A model generated the notes under the pieces. That model did no database searches. It was given only the letters and a program-made list of their open reading frames with translations, and was not told the origin of the DNA. This document shows positions 8,492 through 16,118 of a stretch of 21,685 nt of DNA, one piece after another. Both the position numbers and the translations under genes were made by a program. Position 1 is the stretch's first letter. Every line of letters begins with the position of its first letter. Source of the DNA: a bacterium HR20 (GTDB lineage: Bacteria; Bacteroidota; Ignavibacteria; Kapaibacteriales; NICIL-2); contig BEHW01000025.1 in NCBI GenBank assembly GCA_002898675.1, positions 1-21,685 of the forward strand, given 5' to 3'.

Positions 8492-8777
8492 GCGGTGCGC
8501 GGAGTGTGCGGGGGAAAGCAGTCGGTTGGTGTGGCGCGGTTGTTTGCGCGGCTGGAACGTGCAGTGATGCGGTTTGGAGCAGAATCGGGCGTAGTGGAGT
8601 GCTCGGCGGCGCAGTTCCCAGAGGGATATGGCACAGCGGGCAGTGCTGCGTTTCTGCACACGTGAGGGTATGCACTGGCTCGTTACTGGGCGAGTGCACG
8701 TGGCACGCACTGGCCCACTGCAGTGCAATTGTGCAGAGCGCAAGCGTCGAGCTGATGAGTGCGAGCATCTGTTTCAT
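8481..8777 (-). CDS. Small exported Cys/His-rich protein at head of the receptor operon
   Basis: The 98-residue product has an N-terminal hydrophobic signal (MKQMLALISSTLALC...) with likely cleavage near WASA/C at 24-25. A lipoprotein-type Cys at 25 is possible, although the lipobox is weak. The mature part starts CHVH and contains CAETQHCPLCH (Cys 40, 46 and 49; His 45 and 50), followed by a Pro/Thr/His-rich tail. Small proteins with a CPxC or CPLCH motif of the DUF2946 kind are often encoded beside TonB metal receptors, and this looks like one, though I cannot confirm family membership. A periplasmic metal-binding or metal-delivery role is inferred from the potential ligands and the neighbour. 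The gene starts 19 nt after the preceding gene's stop, has its own TAnnTTTG box, and lies 62 nt before the receptor gene on the same strand. Confidence 0.72.
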   Translation of the reverse strand: MKQMLALISSTLALCTIALQWASACHVHSPSNEPVHTLTCAETQHCPLCHIPLGTAPPSTPLRPILLQTASLHVPAAQTTAPHQPTAFPRTLRAPPTA

Positions 8778-8785
8778 CGGCAGTA

Positions 8786-8793
8786 CAAAATTA
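8786..8793 (-). promoter_or_regulatory. Candidate -7 box (TAnnTTTG) for the receptor operon
   Basis: Read on the minus strand, TAATTTTG matches the Bacteroidota consensus TAnnTTTG exactly. It starts 2 nt after the TAA of the preceding gene and ends 8 nt before the ATG of the small Cys/His-rich gene. A TTG lies upstream (8821-8819), but its 25-nt spacing is longer than usual. If the box is used, transcription would start only 0-5 nt before the ATG, giving a nearly leaderless mRNA. Confidence 0.45.
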
Positions 8794-8795
8794 CA

Positions 8796-10493
8796 TTACC
8801 GCACCCGCACCAGTGGCTCAACGCGCACCCCACTCGGTGTGCGGAGCCGGGCCCAATACAAACCCGATGCTATGCGATCGAGCTGGAGAGCAACTTGGTA
8901 GGAACTACCTGCTTCAAGTTGGCCGAGAGCTTGCTTGGCGAGTACAATCCCATCGAGCGAGAGTACTTCCAGCTCGTAGCTTCCGCGTTCGTTCGCTGTG
9001 ATGATTGCAGTTGCGTCGTCGGTCGTTGGGTTGGGATGAATTTGGAACACCGGGAGCTGGAGCTCCGAACCTAAAAGGCGCGGTCCCCCAGCTCCGCAGA
9101 GTGTCAGGCACAGTGCGCCATTGCCTTGGCTGGGATTGATCCACGTCGTCGGTTTGATGCCACTGTTGGTCCAGCGTGCTTGCACGATGAACATCGAGTC
9201 GCACTGGCGGTCGCCGAGCATGGCATCGCCGAGAAGCTGCGCGATGAGCTGCGGCTGTTGCGATAGCGGCGCAAGCAACGTATCAACGGTAATTGTGATG
9301 ACATGCCGGTCGCGCGTGCGACTGTTGAAGGACTGGATCCGCCCACCACGGGCACGAACTCCGCGCGGCATGAAGAGTTGGTTGGGCACATCGAGCACAA
9401 GGAGAAGCTGCGCGTTCGGTAGCACAAGATTTGTATCGAGCCTGCCATAGATGTTGAGTGCAATGTCCTTCTGGCGTGGATCGAGGATTCGGAGCGAATC
9501 GAGCCAGAGCGCAAACCCAATTCCGGGTATCGAAGTGGCTCGGAGCACCACGGGGACGCTATCGGTACACGACATGCCAAGGCTTGTGAACTTTACCCAC
9601 AGCGTGTCGGGAAAGTCGCCAATGTCCTGGGCATTGAACTCGACATCGGCAGTAGCCGTTTTGGTCACAACGTCCACGTTCATTACCGTGGGCGTTGTTG
9701 TGTAGTACGCGCTCCACTGCCCAGCGCTGAATGTAAACGTCATGCTACGTGTGTAGTTGTTGGTCAGTCGGAGCGGGAGGGTGCGGCTGTCGCCTTGTTT
9801 GACTTCACCAAAGTCGAGCAGCGTATCGGTCTCAATCGGGACAGTTCGCTCACCGACAAGCTGGACCGTATCGCGGATCTCTTGTCCATTGATGGTGTAG
9901 CGAATCGAAAGCGCAGCAGCTTTCGCTCCTGCGCGTGTCCCTGCAGGACTGAACTCAATCTCAACGGTAAAGCTGAAGCCGGAAGGAACGCTGTAGGGCA
10001 GCGTTGCCCATGGCGATCCGGTGATTCGTAAGAGCTTGGCATCGGGGCCAATGATTGCCATCTCTTCGAGTTCAGCGCTGCTGGATGGATCGTTGTTCTT
10101 GAGCGTTAGTGTTCGCCGTGCCGTCGAACATGGCGGAAGCGTTCCGAAGTCGAGCGGCCGTGGAGAGATCGCGAGTGCATTGTTCGTCGGCACAATCCGA
10201 ATCGGCACCCTGATCGAATCAATGCACGGGCAGGAAAGGACGATCGTGATCGTATCGTCTATTGGGTTCAGCGTCGTAGGCGTGATGTTGAAGTAGATGT
10301 CGCGACTTGCTGAGTATGGGGGCACATTGATCGTGCGAATGAGCGGCACAATTTCTGGTCGCCCCGTCCGAATGTCGGCGATGCATGCTTCCACGCTGCT
10401 GAGATTGCGCACCGTCAGCGGCGGTTGCGATTGCGACGTGAAGTTGACCGGAACGTCCACCAGGACATATGGCTCGGGCGAAAACTCAAGCAC
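8796..10493 (-). CDS. C-terminal part of an interrupted T9SS-exported protein (after in-frame TAG)
   Basis: This frame is the direct continuation of the gene at 10533-13613: same strand, same reading frame, separated only by the TAG at 10533-10535. The GTG at 10493 is the first start-like codon, but it has no ribosome-binding site. Coding character and domain structure continue right up to the stop, so I read this as the lost or read-through 3' part of one gene. It holds at least two Hydin/SPD-2-like modules (SPRPLDFGTLPPCSTARRTL; DTLLDFGEVKQGDSRTLPL), a cohesin-like segment (IYGRLDTNLVLPNAQLLLVL), and a C-terminal type IX sorting domain (FQIHPNPTTDDATAII, YELEVLSLDGIVL, GLYWARLRTPSG, ending LVRVR). 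It has no signal peptide, so if translated alone from 10493 it could not be exported. Confidence 0.75.
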   Translation of the reverse strand: MLEFSPEPYVLVDVPVNFTSQSQPPLTVRNLSSVEACIADIRTGRPEIVPLIRTINVPPYSASRDIYFNITPTTLNPIDDTITIVLSCPCIDSIRVPIRIVPTNNALAISPRPLDFGTLPPCSTARRTLTLKNNDPSSSAELEEMAIIGPDAKLLRITGSPWATLPYSVPSGFSFTVEIEFSPAGTRAGAKAAALSIRYTINGQEIRDTVQLVGERTVPIETDTLLDFGEVKQGDSRTLPLRLTNNYTRSMTFTFSAGQWSAYYTTTPTVMNVDVVTKTATADVEFNAQDIGDFPDTLWVKFTSLGMSCTDSVPVVLRATSIPGIGFALWLDSLRILDPRQKDIALNIYGRLDTNLVLPNAQLLLVLDVPNQLFMPRGVRARGGRIQSFNSRTRDRHVITITVDTLLAPLSQQPQLIAQLLGDAMLGDRQCDSMFIVQARWTNSGIKPTTWINPSQGNGALCLTLCGAGGPRLLGSELQLPVFQIHPNPTTDDATAIITANERGSYELEVLSLDGIVLAKQALGQLEAGSSYQVALQLDRIASGLYWARLRTPSGVRVEPLVRVR

Positions 10494-10532
10494 GAGTGCT
10501 TGCTGCTGGACTTGGAGAGAAATTCGGAGCGG

Positions 10533-10535
10533 CTA
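10533..10535 (-). other. In-frame TAG splitting a 1,600-residue secreted protein gene
   Basis: The minus strand reads ...VRDVT-TAG-PLRISLQVQQQALVLEF... with open, coding-like sequence in one frame on both sides (13613 to 8796). The stop is codon 1027 of 1606. A single transition from CAG (Gln) would produce it, as would changes from TGG, TCG, TAC and others. Confidence 0.85.
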
Positions 10536-13500
10536 GGTGACATCACGAACAGAAAGTTCTAGTGTTGCTGTCTTGATGCCGTCGTTGTTCTGCGGGTCAA
10601 TGCGCACTTCGACGATGATGCGGACAGAATCTCCAGGGCGCAGGGTGTACGCGCCGCTGGGCGGCTGCTCGACAATGCGGAAGTACGTTGCGTCGCTGCC
10701 CGAGATTGTTGCTGGGAAGTCGAGCGTCGCATCGGTGTTGCCGGTGTTGATCAGCCAGAGCGTGTCGCGCTTGAAGCCGCAGGCAACGACGCCGAAATCG
10801 AGCAGAGTTTTCCGTGGGACAACTGCCGAGAGCGTTCCTTGTCCGACCAGAAGAACACGCAGTGTATCGGGGCACGTAGCGCCGAACTGCGCAGTGGCGA
10901 AGATCAGCGAGTCCCGCGCAATACCCATTGCTGTCGGTGCGAACGTGACATCAATCCAGAGGGTGTCGCCTGCCCGGAGCGAACGTGGGAAGGAAAGCCC
11001 TGGCGGTACCGTTTGCCAGCTGTACGGTTGCTGCGGTTGATGGATGGGAAGGACGATCACAGAGTCGCGCGTGCTCGGGTTGATAACGCCGATGCGGATT
11101 GTGCGCGTTGCACCGACACGAACATTGCCGAAGTCAACGTTGCCGCGCCCATCGTCGCCGATGCTGAGAATTCGGCTGGAAACTCCGCGGACACGAAGCG
11201 GGATAGCGAGCGTTTGGTTGCAAAGGTCCACGCTGATGGTGAGGGTGTCGAAGTAGTCACCCACATCTGGTGGGGTCGCTTGCAGCCGGAGATGAATTGT
11301 GTCGCCGGGGTTGAGCGTGAATTTCGTTGGCGGTGTTACGGAAAAGAGTGCGCTGCCTGTTGCAATACGCTGAATCGTTGCTGCAGCAGAGCCAACAAGT
11401 CGAAGGGCGAACGTAAGCTCTTTGGTTGTGCCGCGGCATGTTTCGGCAAAATCAACTGCTGAGATCGCTCTGCTATCGCTTGTTGTTGTCAGAATGATAC
11501 CGGCGCTATCAACACGGATGCGCACAGGGACGCGTGCGAAGACTGCCGGCGGTGTGCCCCCGACGAGCAGGAGCGTATCGCTCTGGATTCCGTAGCGACC
11601 TGCTTGAATGCGGTATTCGATGGTAATTGCGATAGAATCCCCAGCGGGGATCGTAGCCCGAACTGGTTGAGGGCGAACGATGCGGAAACCACTTGAGGGG
11701 TCGAGGAAGTAGCCATCGGTGATCGAACCAGGTTGGTTGTCAGGATTGACGACGATGACGGAATCGAGCTTGCTTGTTCCATCTGCGCAGGACAACCGCC
11801 CCATGTCGAGCGGTGATGGGTGCACCTGGAGCGGAGCCGAGAGTATGCGCACAATCCGCCCCGATGCATGAGAGAGTACAAGCGCTGGGCGTGCGCTGTA
11901 ACGCAGGGAACTCTGCTGCTCTCGCTGCGCAGCAGCAACGTAAAGGTAGTTGCTCCCAGGTGGAGTGGGAAGGTTGTACTGCCAGCGGGCATTTGCTCCA
12001 ACGACGACCGAATCAATCAAACGCCAGATGTCACGCTCCGCTTTTGCGAACAGCAACATGGTTTTGCCTGGCGCTCCGCTTCCACCGAGCCTGATGCTCG
12101 GCCCTTGAGCAACCGTGATAGTGTCGAGTGTTGGTCCGCGATAGGACGTTGGCTGCGCAACAAGTGCGTTCAACGTCGGAGCATCCACGCGCGTTCGGCC
12201 GTTGCCGCCTTTTCCTGTAGGGGCTGCTTGTCCGCCACCGATTGCGGTTAGTGAAAGGTCTGTCACTTCCAGTGGGGAAGCAATGCAGATACCGCCACCG
12301 CTTCCACTCCCGCCGCGACGGGATGTAGTTGTGCCGCTGCCACTTCCATCGGCGCCGTTGGCTGAGAGTGTAAGATGTTCGATTGCGCCGAGTGTAGCGA
12401 TAGCAATTGCACCGCCACCTCCGCCACCACGGCCGCCGCATGCTGTAAACGGAAATGAGCTGTTCCGTGGATTGCCACTGGCGCCTCCAGAGCCGCCAGC
12501 AAGGGGAATAAGTGTTGTATCCCCGTGAGCTTTGCCGCCGTTGTTCGATGCTGTGCTTGTCGGAGCACCGTCGGTGCTATAGCCGCCGCCTGCACCATCG
12601 CGATTGTCGGAGACGCCGCTTGCACCACCGCGGGCACCGTCGGGAGAGCAATCAGGGCCGCTTGAGCAGCCCACACCGCTTGCACCGAACGGGTGCCCAG
12701 TACCGCCGCCGGCGGATTCGTAGGCGCCGCCATCGTTTCCGCTCGGTGTCTGGTTGAGTCCACTGCCGTTCGGACCGGTGCCCGTCCCGACGCTTCGGTA
12801 ACTGTTGGGGGAGTTCGTGCCACCGCGACCACCACCGGTGAAGCCATTACCACCACTGGAACCGCCGCCGACAATGTCGCAGAAATCGCCGCCTCCGCCG
12901 CCACCGCCAGGACCACCGTCGGCTCCGCTTGCATCCACTGTGATGCGCGTTTGCGTGGCCGATACCCCACGGAGAGCGCCTCGTGCCATCAGCACGAGCG
13001 GAAGGTATCCCTGATTGCCATTGGATGCGATTTGATCGGGATCGTCGGTAGCAACAGTGTACGTCCGCGCACCAAGCAGCAGGCTATCGAACAGGAGCGC
13101 TCCACGTCGTGATCGAACCCCCAACGGCGGCCGTCCGAGCACGGATTCCGTTCGAGTGCGGAAGTCCCCTCCTGGCGTGGGCTGAACGATGTAGAACGTG
13201 TCGACTGCGGTAACGCCGTTCGGTGTCCGTATGCGGAGAGGAATCCGCCATGCATCGCTGAGCTGCCGCCAATCCCAACTATTCGGAGTTGCTGTCGGGG
13301 AAATGTAGGCAATGGTGCTAATAAGTCGCCCCGACCACGAAACAATGAGTGGACCGAAGCTGATCTTCGTTGAATCATCTGGTCGTACTAGTTCAATGCG
13401 CAGTGGGTCGGTAGGATTACCCAGAAAGAGTCCATCGTTTGCACTAAAGCTTGTGCCCTCGATGTCGGCAGCATTAGGAGCGATAAGCTCGACGTACACA

Positions 13501-13613
13501 GCCATTCCAGGCGCACCGATGTCTGGAATCAGGTACGAAAGCACCGGCTGTGCCGACAGAGTGGAGATGCTCCAGGTCGAAACAAGCGCGGCAAGCAAAC
13601 TACGCACCGACAT
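10533..13613 (-). CDS. N-terminal part of a very large glycine-rich secreted protein (choice-of-anchor/Hydin-like)
   Basis: The 1026-residue product begins with a signal peptide ending near STLSA (residues 18-22). A beta-rich N-terminal domain follows (about 23-225; PDIGAPGMAVYVEL, then DPLRIELVRPDD). Next come a long Gly-rich segment (about 229-473), an Ig-like stretch (LGGSGAPGKTMLLFAKAERD), and repeated Hydin/SPD-2-like modules (LQVHPSPLDMGRLSCADG; NVDFGNVRVGATRTIRIGV; KTLLDFGVVACGFKRDTLW). The last module is cut by TAG. These proteins are typically surface-displayed or released adhesins or structural proteins. This half has the Sec signal but lacks the type IX sorting domain, which lies beyond the stop. 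I chose the ATG at 13613: it overlaps the RidA gene by 14 nt and has an AAGGTGA site 6 nt upstream. A TTG at 13619 is less likely. Export by T9SS would require read-through. Confidence 0.85.
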   Translation of the reverse strand: MSVRSLLAALVSTWSISTLSAQPVLSYLIPDIGAPGMAVYVELIAPNAADIEGTSFSANDGLFLGNPTDPLRIELVRPDDSTKISFGPLIVSWSGRLISTIAYISPTATPNSWDWRQLSDAWRIPLRIRTPNGVTAVDTFYIVQPTPGGDFRTRTESVLGRPPLGVRSRRGALLFDSLLLGARTYTVATDDPDQIASNGNQGYLPLVLMARGALRGVSATQTRITVDASGADGGPGGGGGGGDFCDIVGGGSSGGNGFTGGGRGGTNSPNSYRSVGTGTGPNGSGLNQTPSGNDGGAYESAGGGTGHPFGASGVGCSSGPDCSPDGARGGASGVSDNRDGAGGGYSTDGAPTSTASNNGGKAHGDTTLIPLAGGSGGASGNPRNSSFPFTACGGRGGGGGGAIAIATLGAIEHLTLSANGADGSGSGTTTSRRGGSGSGGGICIASPLEVTDLSLTAIGGGQAAPTGKGGNGRTRVDAPTLNALVAQPTSYRGPTLDTITVAQGPSIRLGGSGAPGKTMLLFAKAERDIWRLIDSVVVGANARWQYNLPTPPGSNYLYVAAAQREQQSSLRYSARPALVLSHASGRIVRILSAPLQVHPSPLDMGRLSCADGTSKLDSVIVVNPDNQPGSITDGYFLDPSSGFRIVRPQPVRATIPAGDSIAITIEYRIQAGRYGIQSDTLLLVGGTPPAVFARVPVRIRVDSAGIILTTTSDSRAISAVDFAETCRGTTKELTFALRLVGSAAATIQRIATGSALFSVTPPTKFTLNPGDTIHLRLQATPPDVGDYFDTLTISVDLCNQTLAIPLRVRGVSSRILSIGDDGRGNVDFGNVRVGATRTIRIGVINPSTRDSVIVLPIHQPQQPYSWQTVPPGLSFPRSLRAGDTLWIDVTFAPTAMGIARDSLIFATAQFGATCPDTLRVLLVGQGTLSAVVPRKTLLDFGVVACGFKRDTLWLINTGNTDATLDFPATISGSDATYFRIVEQPPSGAYTLRPGDSVRIIVEVRIDPQNNDGIKTATLELSVRDVT
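12195..12929 (-). repeat. Glycine-rich low-complexity coding segment
   Basis: About 245 codons inside the large secreted protein are dominated by Gly, Ser, Thr, Asn and Ala (runs such as GGPGGGGGGG and GGRGGGGGGAIAIATLG). The plus strand shows matching runs of ccg/cca/acc triplets. Two ordered pieces interrupt it (ERF-like AIAIATLGAIEHLTLSANG and GGGICIASPLEVTDLSLTAIG) and look like strand-turn repeats. Two widely spaced Cys-containing spots (DFCDIV; GVGCSSGPDC) could form disulfides. Long open frames on the opposite strand here are compositional shadows. Confidence 0.8.
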
Positions 13614-14019
13614 AAGCAATCACCTTCAATTCGACAGCAATTGGCGTTGGAAGGGAGCCGACCTCGATTGTTGTACGGCAGGCATTGACGTCTGCGAAAT
13701 GCTCGCGCCAAAGCTCGTTGAAGATTGGAAAGTCGCGCTGCATGTTCGTCAAGAAAACAGTAACATCCACGATGTTTTCCCAGCGCGCACCTGCAGCCTC
13801 TAAGATTGCACGCACGTTGCGGAAGACCGAGAGCGTTTGAGCGGCGATGTCGTAGTCAACGAGATTGCCGAACTCATCGTAGCGATTGCCAGGAATCTCT
13901 CCGTTGCCAGGTAGCCGAGGACCGACCCCAGAGAGAAAAACAAAGTCACCGACCCGACGCGCGTGTGGATAGGCGCCGACCGGACGCGGTGCATTGGGAC
14001 TTTCGACAATCTGGCTCAT
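13600..14019 (-). CDS. amnD: RidA-family enzyme, probably 2-aminomuconate deaminase
   Basis: The 139-residue product is a typical RidA/YjgF size, a homotrimeric cytosolic fold with active sites between subunits. The conserved Arg is in CRTTIEV (R115). The N-terminus, PRPVGAYPHARRVGDFVFLSGVGPR, together with VFLTNMQRDFPIFN and LPTPIAVELKVIA, fits the 2-aminomuconate deaminase (AmnD) subgroup better than generic RidA as I remember those sequences. AmnD removes ammonia from 2-aminomuconate, giving 4-oxalocrotonate, in the kynurenine and 2-aminophenol pathways. The aldehyde dehydrogenase at 16119-17552 on the same strand would supply that substrate, which supports the call. The start lies 2 nt after the stop of the preceding gene, and the end overlaps the next gene by 14 nt. 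A general enamine/imine deaminase is the alternative. Confidence 0.8.
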   Translation of the reverse strand: MSQIVESPNAPRPVGAYPHARRVGDFVFLSGVGPRLPGNGEIPGNRYDEFGNLVDYDIAAQTLSVFRNVRAILEAAGARWENIVDVTVFLTNMQRDFPIFNELWREHFADVNACRTTIEVGSLPTPIAVELKVIAYVGA

Positions 14020-14021
14020 TG

Positions 14022-16103
14022 CTACCGTTCGATGATCAACGGATGCGCTGTGATGCCCAAGGCAGTGTGTACGACGACAGTGTAGTAACCTGCCGGAAGG
14101 GAACCGATTTCAATAATCTTCGCCGGTGCTGGTTGTTGAGCGACAATATCCGCCTGTACTGTTCCGATCAAGTCATAGACGCGAACGCGCTTGATTCCTA
14201 CATCCGCAGTGATTGTTACGCGGTCACTTGCAGGGTTGGGGGTGATCGTTAGCATCACACGAGCCGGTTCATGAGTGCTTAGTACCGAGTCAGCTGCCAT
14301 GCGGTAGATGGCGCCATATGCAGTGGTTGCGAGCAGTTCTCCACTCTGCTGTCGGCGCAGGTAGAGAACCGGTTCGCCAATTGTTGTATCAACAGTAGCA
14401 GTAGCCTGATTTCTGCCGATGACGTAGAGGAATGATTGACTGCGTGGAGCAATGTATGCAGTGCCCCCACGCGAGAGCGCCATCGTTTGGATCTCAGCGA
14501 CGGAAAGTGGAACAGTTACTTCCAGCCTCCCCGTGCTGCTAAAGCGTTGGTAGTAGAGCGCCCCCGCAGAATCGAGCACGATGCCAATTGAGCCATCAGC
14601 AGCGATGTCGTGGTGAACAATCATGCCTTCTGTCGTTGCGATTGTCCGTGCCGATAGTGGCATGATGCTTTCGATGCTGATCAGCGAGTGCTGGGTTGAG
14701 ATCACCGCAAGAGAATCAGCCGATCGGAGGAGGTGGACCTGCCCGAGCGGGAGAGAAAGCTTCGTCCATGCCATTCCGTTGGAGGAAATGTACGCTGAAG
14801 TCGAGCCAACTGCAAGGAGCATTCCTCGAAGCTGTGCGATGCTCGAGATCGGTTCGATAATTGCGTCCGTGGCAGTTGAACACTGCTGGAAACTTGCCCC
14901 TCCATCGAGTGAACACCAAAGGCCACTTGTTGTGCCGATGACAACTGTTGGTACTGCAATTGCGATGTCCAACGCCTGGGCAGTTGGTGGGAACATCCCG
15001 CTTCGTGCCCAACTGATTCCGCCATTGAGTGAGCGATAGATCCTGCCACTGGTGCTAACAGCAACAACCGTTGCGGGCGATTGAACGGCTGCACACTGGA
15101 TCCCAACGCCTTGGATGCCGCTGGAAGAGTTGGACCAGAACATGCCGTTCTCCTCGGAGGAGAAGACGCCATCGGGTGTAGTAACCAACAGCGTGCCGCT
15201 CTGTGATGCTGCAGCATCGCGAGCGGCAAATGCTTGCGTTCCAGCAAGTGACCACGTTTGCACTCCTGAAACGCGGCGATAAATCATGGTAGAGTCTCCG
15301 CTGGCAGTCGGTACAAAGCAGAACACCGTGCCCTCGCGCCCGCCGAGGAGGATGCTTCCTGCTGGCAGCGCGCCAAGACCAGCGCTTGCCTCGCTCCACT
15401 GCATGCCTTGGTCGCTGGAGCGAACAACTCTGCTGCCACGAATTGCCCAAAGGAGAACTGGTGCACCACTGTACTCCTGCGTCGAAGTCATGGATACATG
15501 GTACTCAGCCGAAAGCTGAACAAGCTGCTGCGAACGCCATTGGAGACGGAAGAGCCCATCGCCATAGCAATAGATCGCCGAATCCTGCGCTTGGTAAACG
15601 CGCCACTGCCCGCGCGGGAGTTCACCGATACGAAGAGCGCTCTCGGCATTATCGCGTGAAAGGTACACGCCCCAGCCTGCGGCGGTCGTAGTCAGAAGGA
15701 CAAGCTCCCCATAGCGCACCGCATGGATTGCTGCAAGCTCTTCCCCCTGCTGTATTCCACGCGGAAGTGGAAGTTCATGCCAGGAAAACCCATTATCGGT
15801 CGAGCGATAGAGCTGTCCATCTGCAAGCAGCAGCAGCACCTCCAAGCCGAGTGAATCTGCGCATGGGGCAAAGCTCGCTTGATTTGCCGCCGAAGGAAGC
15901 TCCAGCGGACTCCAAAGGATGCCGCCATCATAGGAACGGAAAATCTTCATCCCGCTGGCAAGCTGTACGTAGAGCACACCCGATGGACTCTGGTAAAGCC
16001 GTCCAACATCAGCACCGTCAATGCGTGCGAGCATCTGCCATTGCGCTGAAAGCGCGGCGGTGAGCACTGCTGCAAGGAGTGTCACACCGAGCAAACGTTT
16101 CAT
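14022..16103 (-). CDS. T9SS-exported protein with BNR/YCF48-like repeats
   Basis: The 693-residue product starts with a signal peptide ending near LSA/Q (MKRLLGVTLL...). The body is a beta-propeller-like array of Asp-box/BNR repeats: FRSYDGGILW, YRSTDNGFSW, VRSSDQGMQW, YRSLNGGISW and CSLDGGASF. These resemble the sialidase Asp-box and photosystem II stability (YCF48) propellers, which here imply a fold, not an activity. The C-terminal 80 or so residues are a type A T9SS sorting domain (VMLTITPNPASDRVTI, IKRVRVYDLIGTV, LPAGYYTVVVHT, ending PLIIER), so the protein should cross the outer membrane. A good Shine-Dalgarno (GGAGG, 7 nt spacing) precedes the ATG. The gene follows the aldehyde dehydrogenase by 15 nt and precedes the deaminase by 2 nt, so it is embedded in what would otherwise be a catabolic operon. 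Its function is unknown. Confidence 0.85.
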   Translation of the reverse strand: MKRLLGVTLLAAVLTAALSAQWQMLARIDGADVGRLYQSPSGVLYVQLASGMKIFRSYDGGILWSPLELPSAANQASFAPCADSLGLEVLLLLADGQLYRSTDNGFSWHELPLPRGIQQGEELAAIHAVRYGELVLLTTTAAGWGVYLSRDNAESALRIGELPRGQWRVYQAQDSAIYCYGDGLFRLQWRSQQLVQLSAEYHVSMTSTQEYSGAPVLLWAIRGSRVVRSSDQGMQWSEASAGLGALPAGSILLGGREGTVFCFVPTASGDSTMIYRRVSGVQTWSLAGTQAFAARDAAASQSGTLLVTTPDGVFSSEENGMFWSNSSSGIQGVGIQCAAVQSPATVVAVSTSGRIYRSLNGGISWARSGMFPPTAQALDIAIAVPTVVIGTTSGLWCSLDGGASFQQCSTATDAIIEPISSIAQLRGMLLAVGSTSAYISSNGMAWTKLSLPLGQVHLLRSADSLAVISTQHSLISIESIMPLSARTIATTEGMIVHHDIAADGSIGIVLDSAGALYYQRFSSTGRLEVTVPLSVAEIQTMALSRGGTAYIAPRSQSFLYVIGRNQATATVDTTIGEPVLYLRRQQSGELLATTAYGAIYRMAADSVLSTHEPARVMLTITPNPASDRVTITADVGIKRVRVYDLIGTVQADIVAQQPAPAKIIEIGSLPAGYYTVVVHTALGITAHPLIIER

Positions 16104-16118
16104 TGGAAATCCTCCGTG

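Noticed and set aside
8372..9074. Plus-strand open frames over the small Cys/His-rich gene and the 3' end of the large secreted gene
   Set aside because: The minus strand there has a signal peptide, metal-ligand motifs and a sorting domain. The plus frames have none of these features.
10533..10535. TAG reassigned as a sense codon (pyrrolysine-type or code change)
   Set aside because: TAG is the natural stop of at least eight genes here, including lon, the RidA gene and the aldehyde dehydrogenase, and reading through them would add unconserved tails. Local read-through stays possible.
12202..13112. Plus-strand Pro/Ala/Thr-rich open frames
   Set aside because: They are the antisense reading of the glycine-rich coding segment and follow from its composition.
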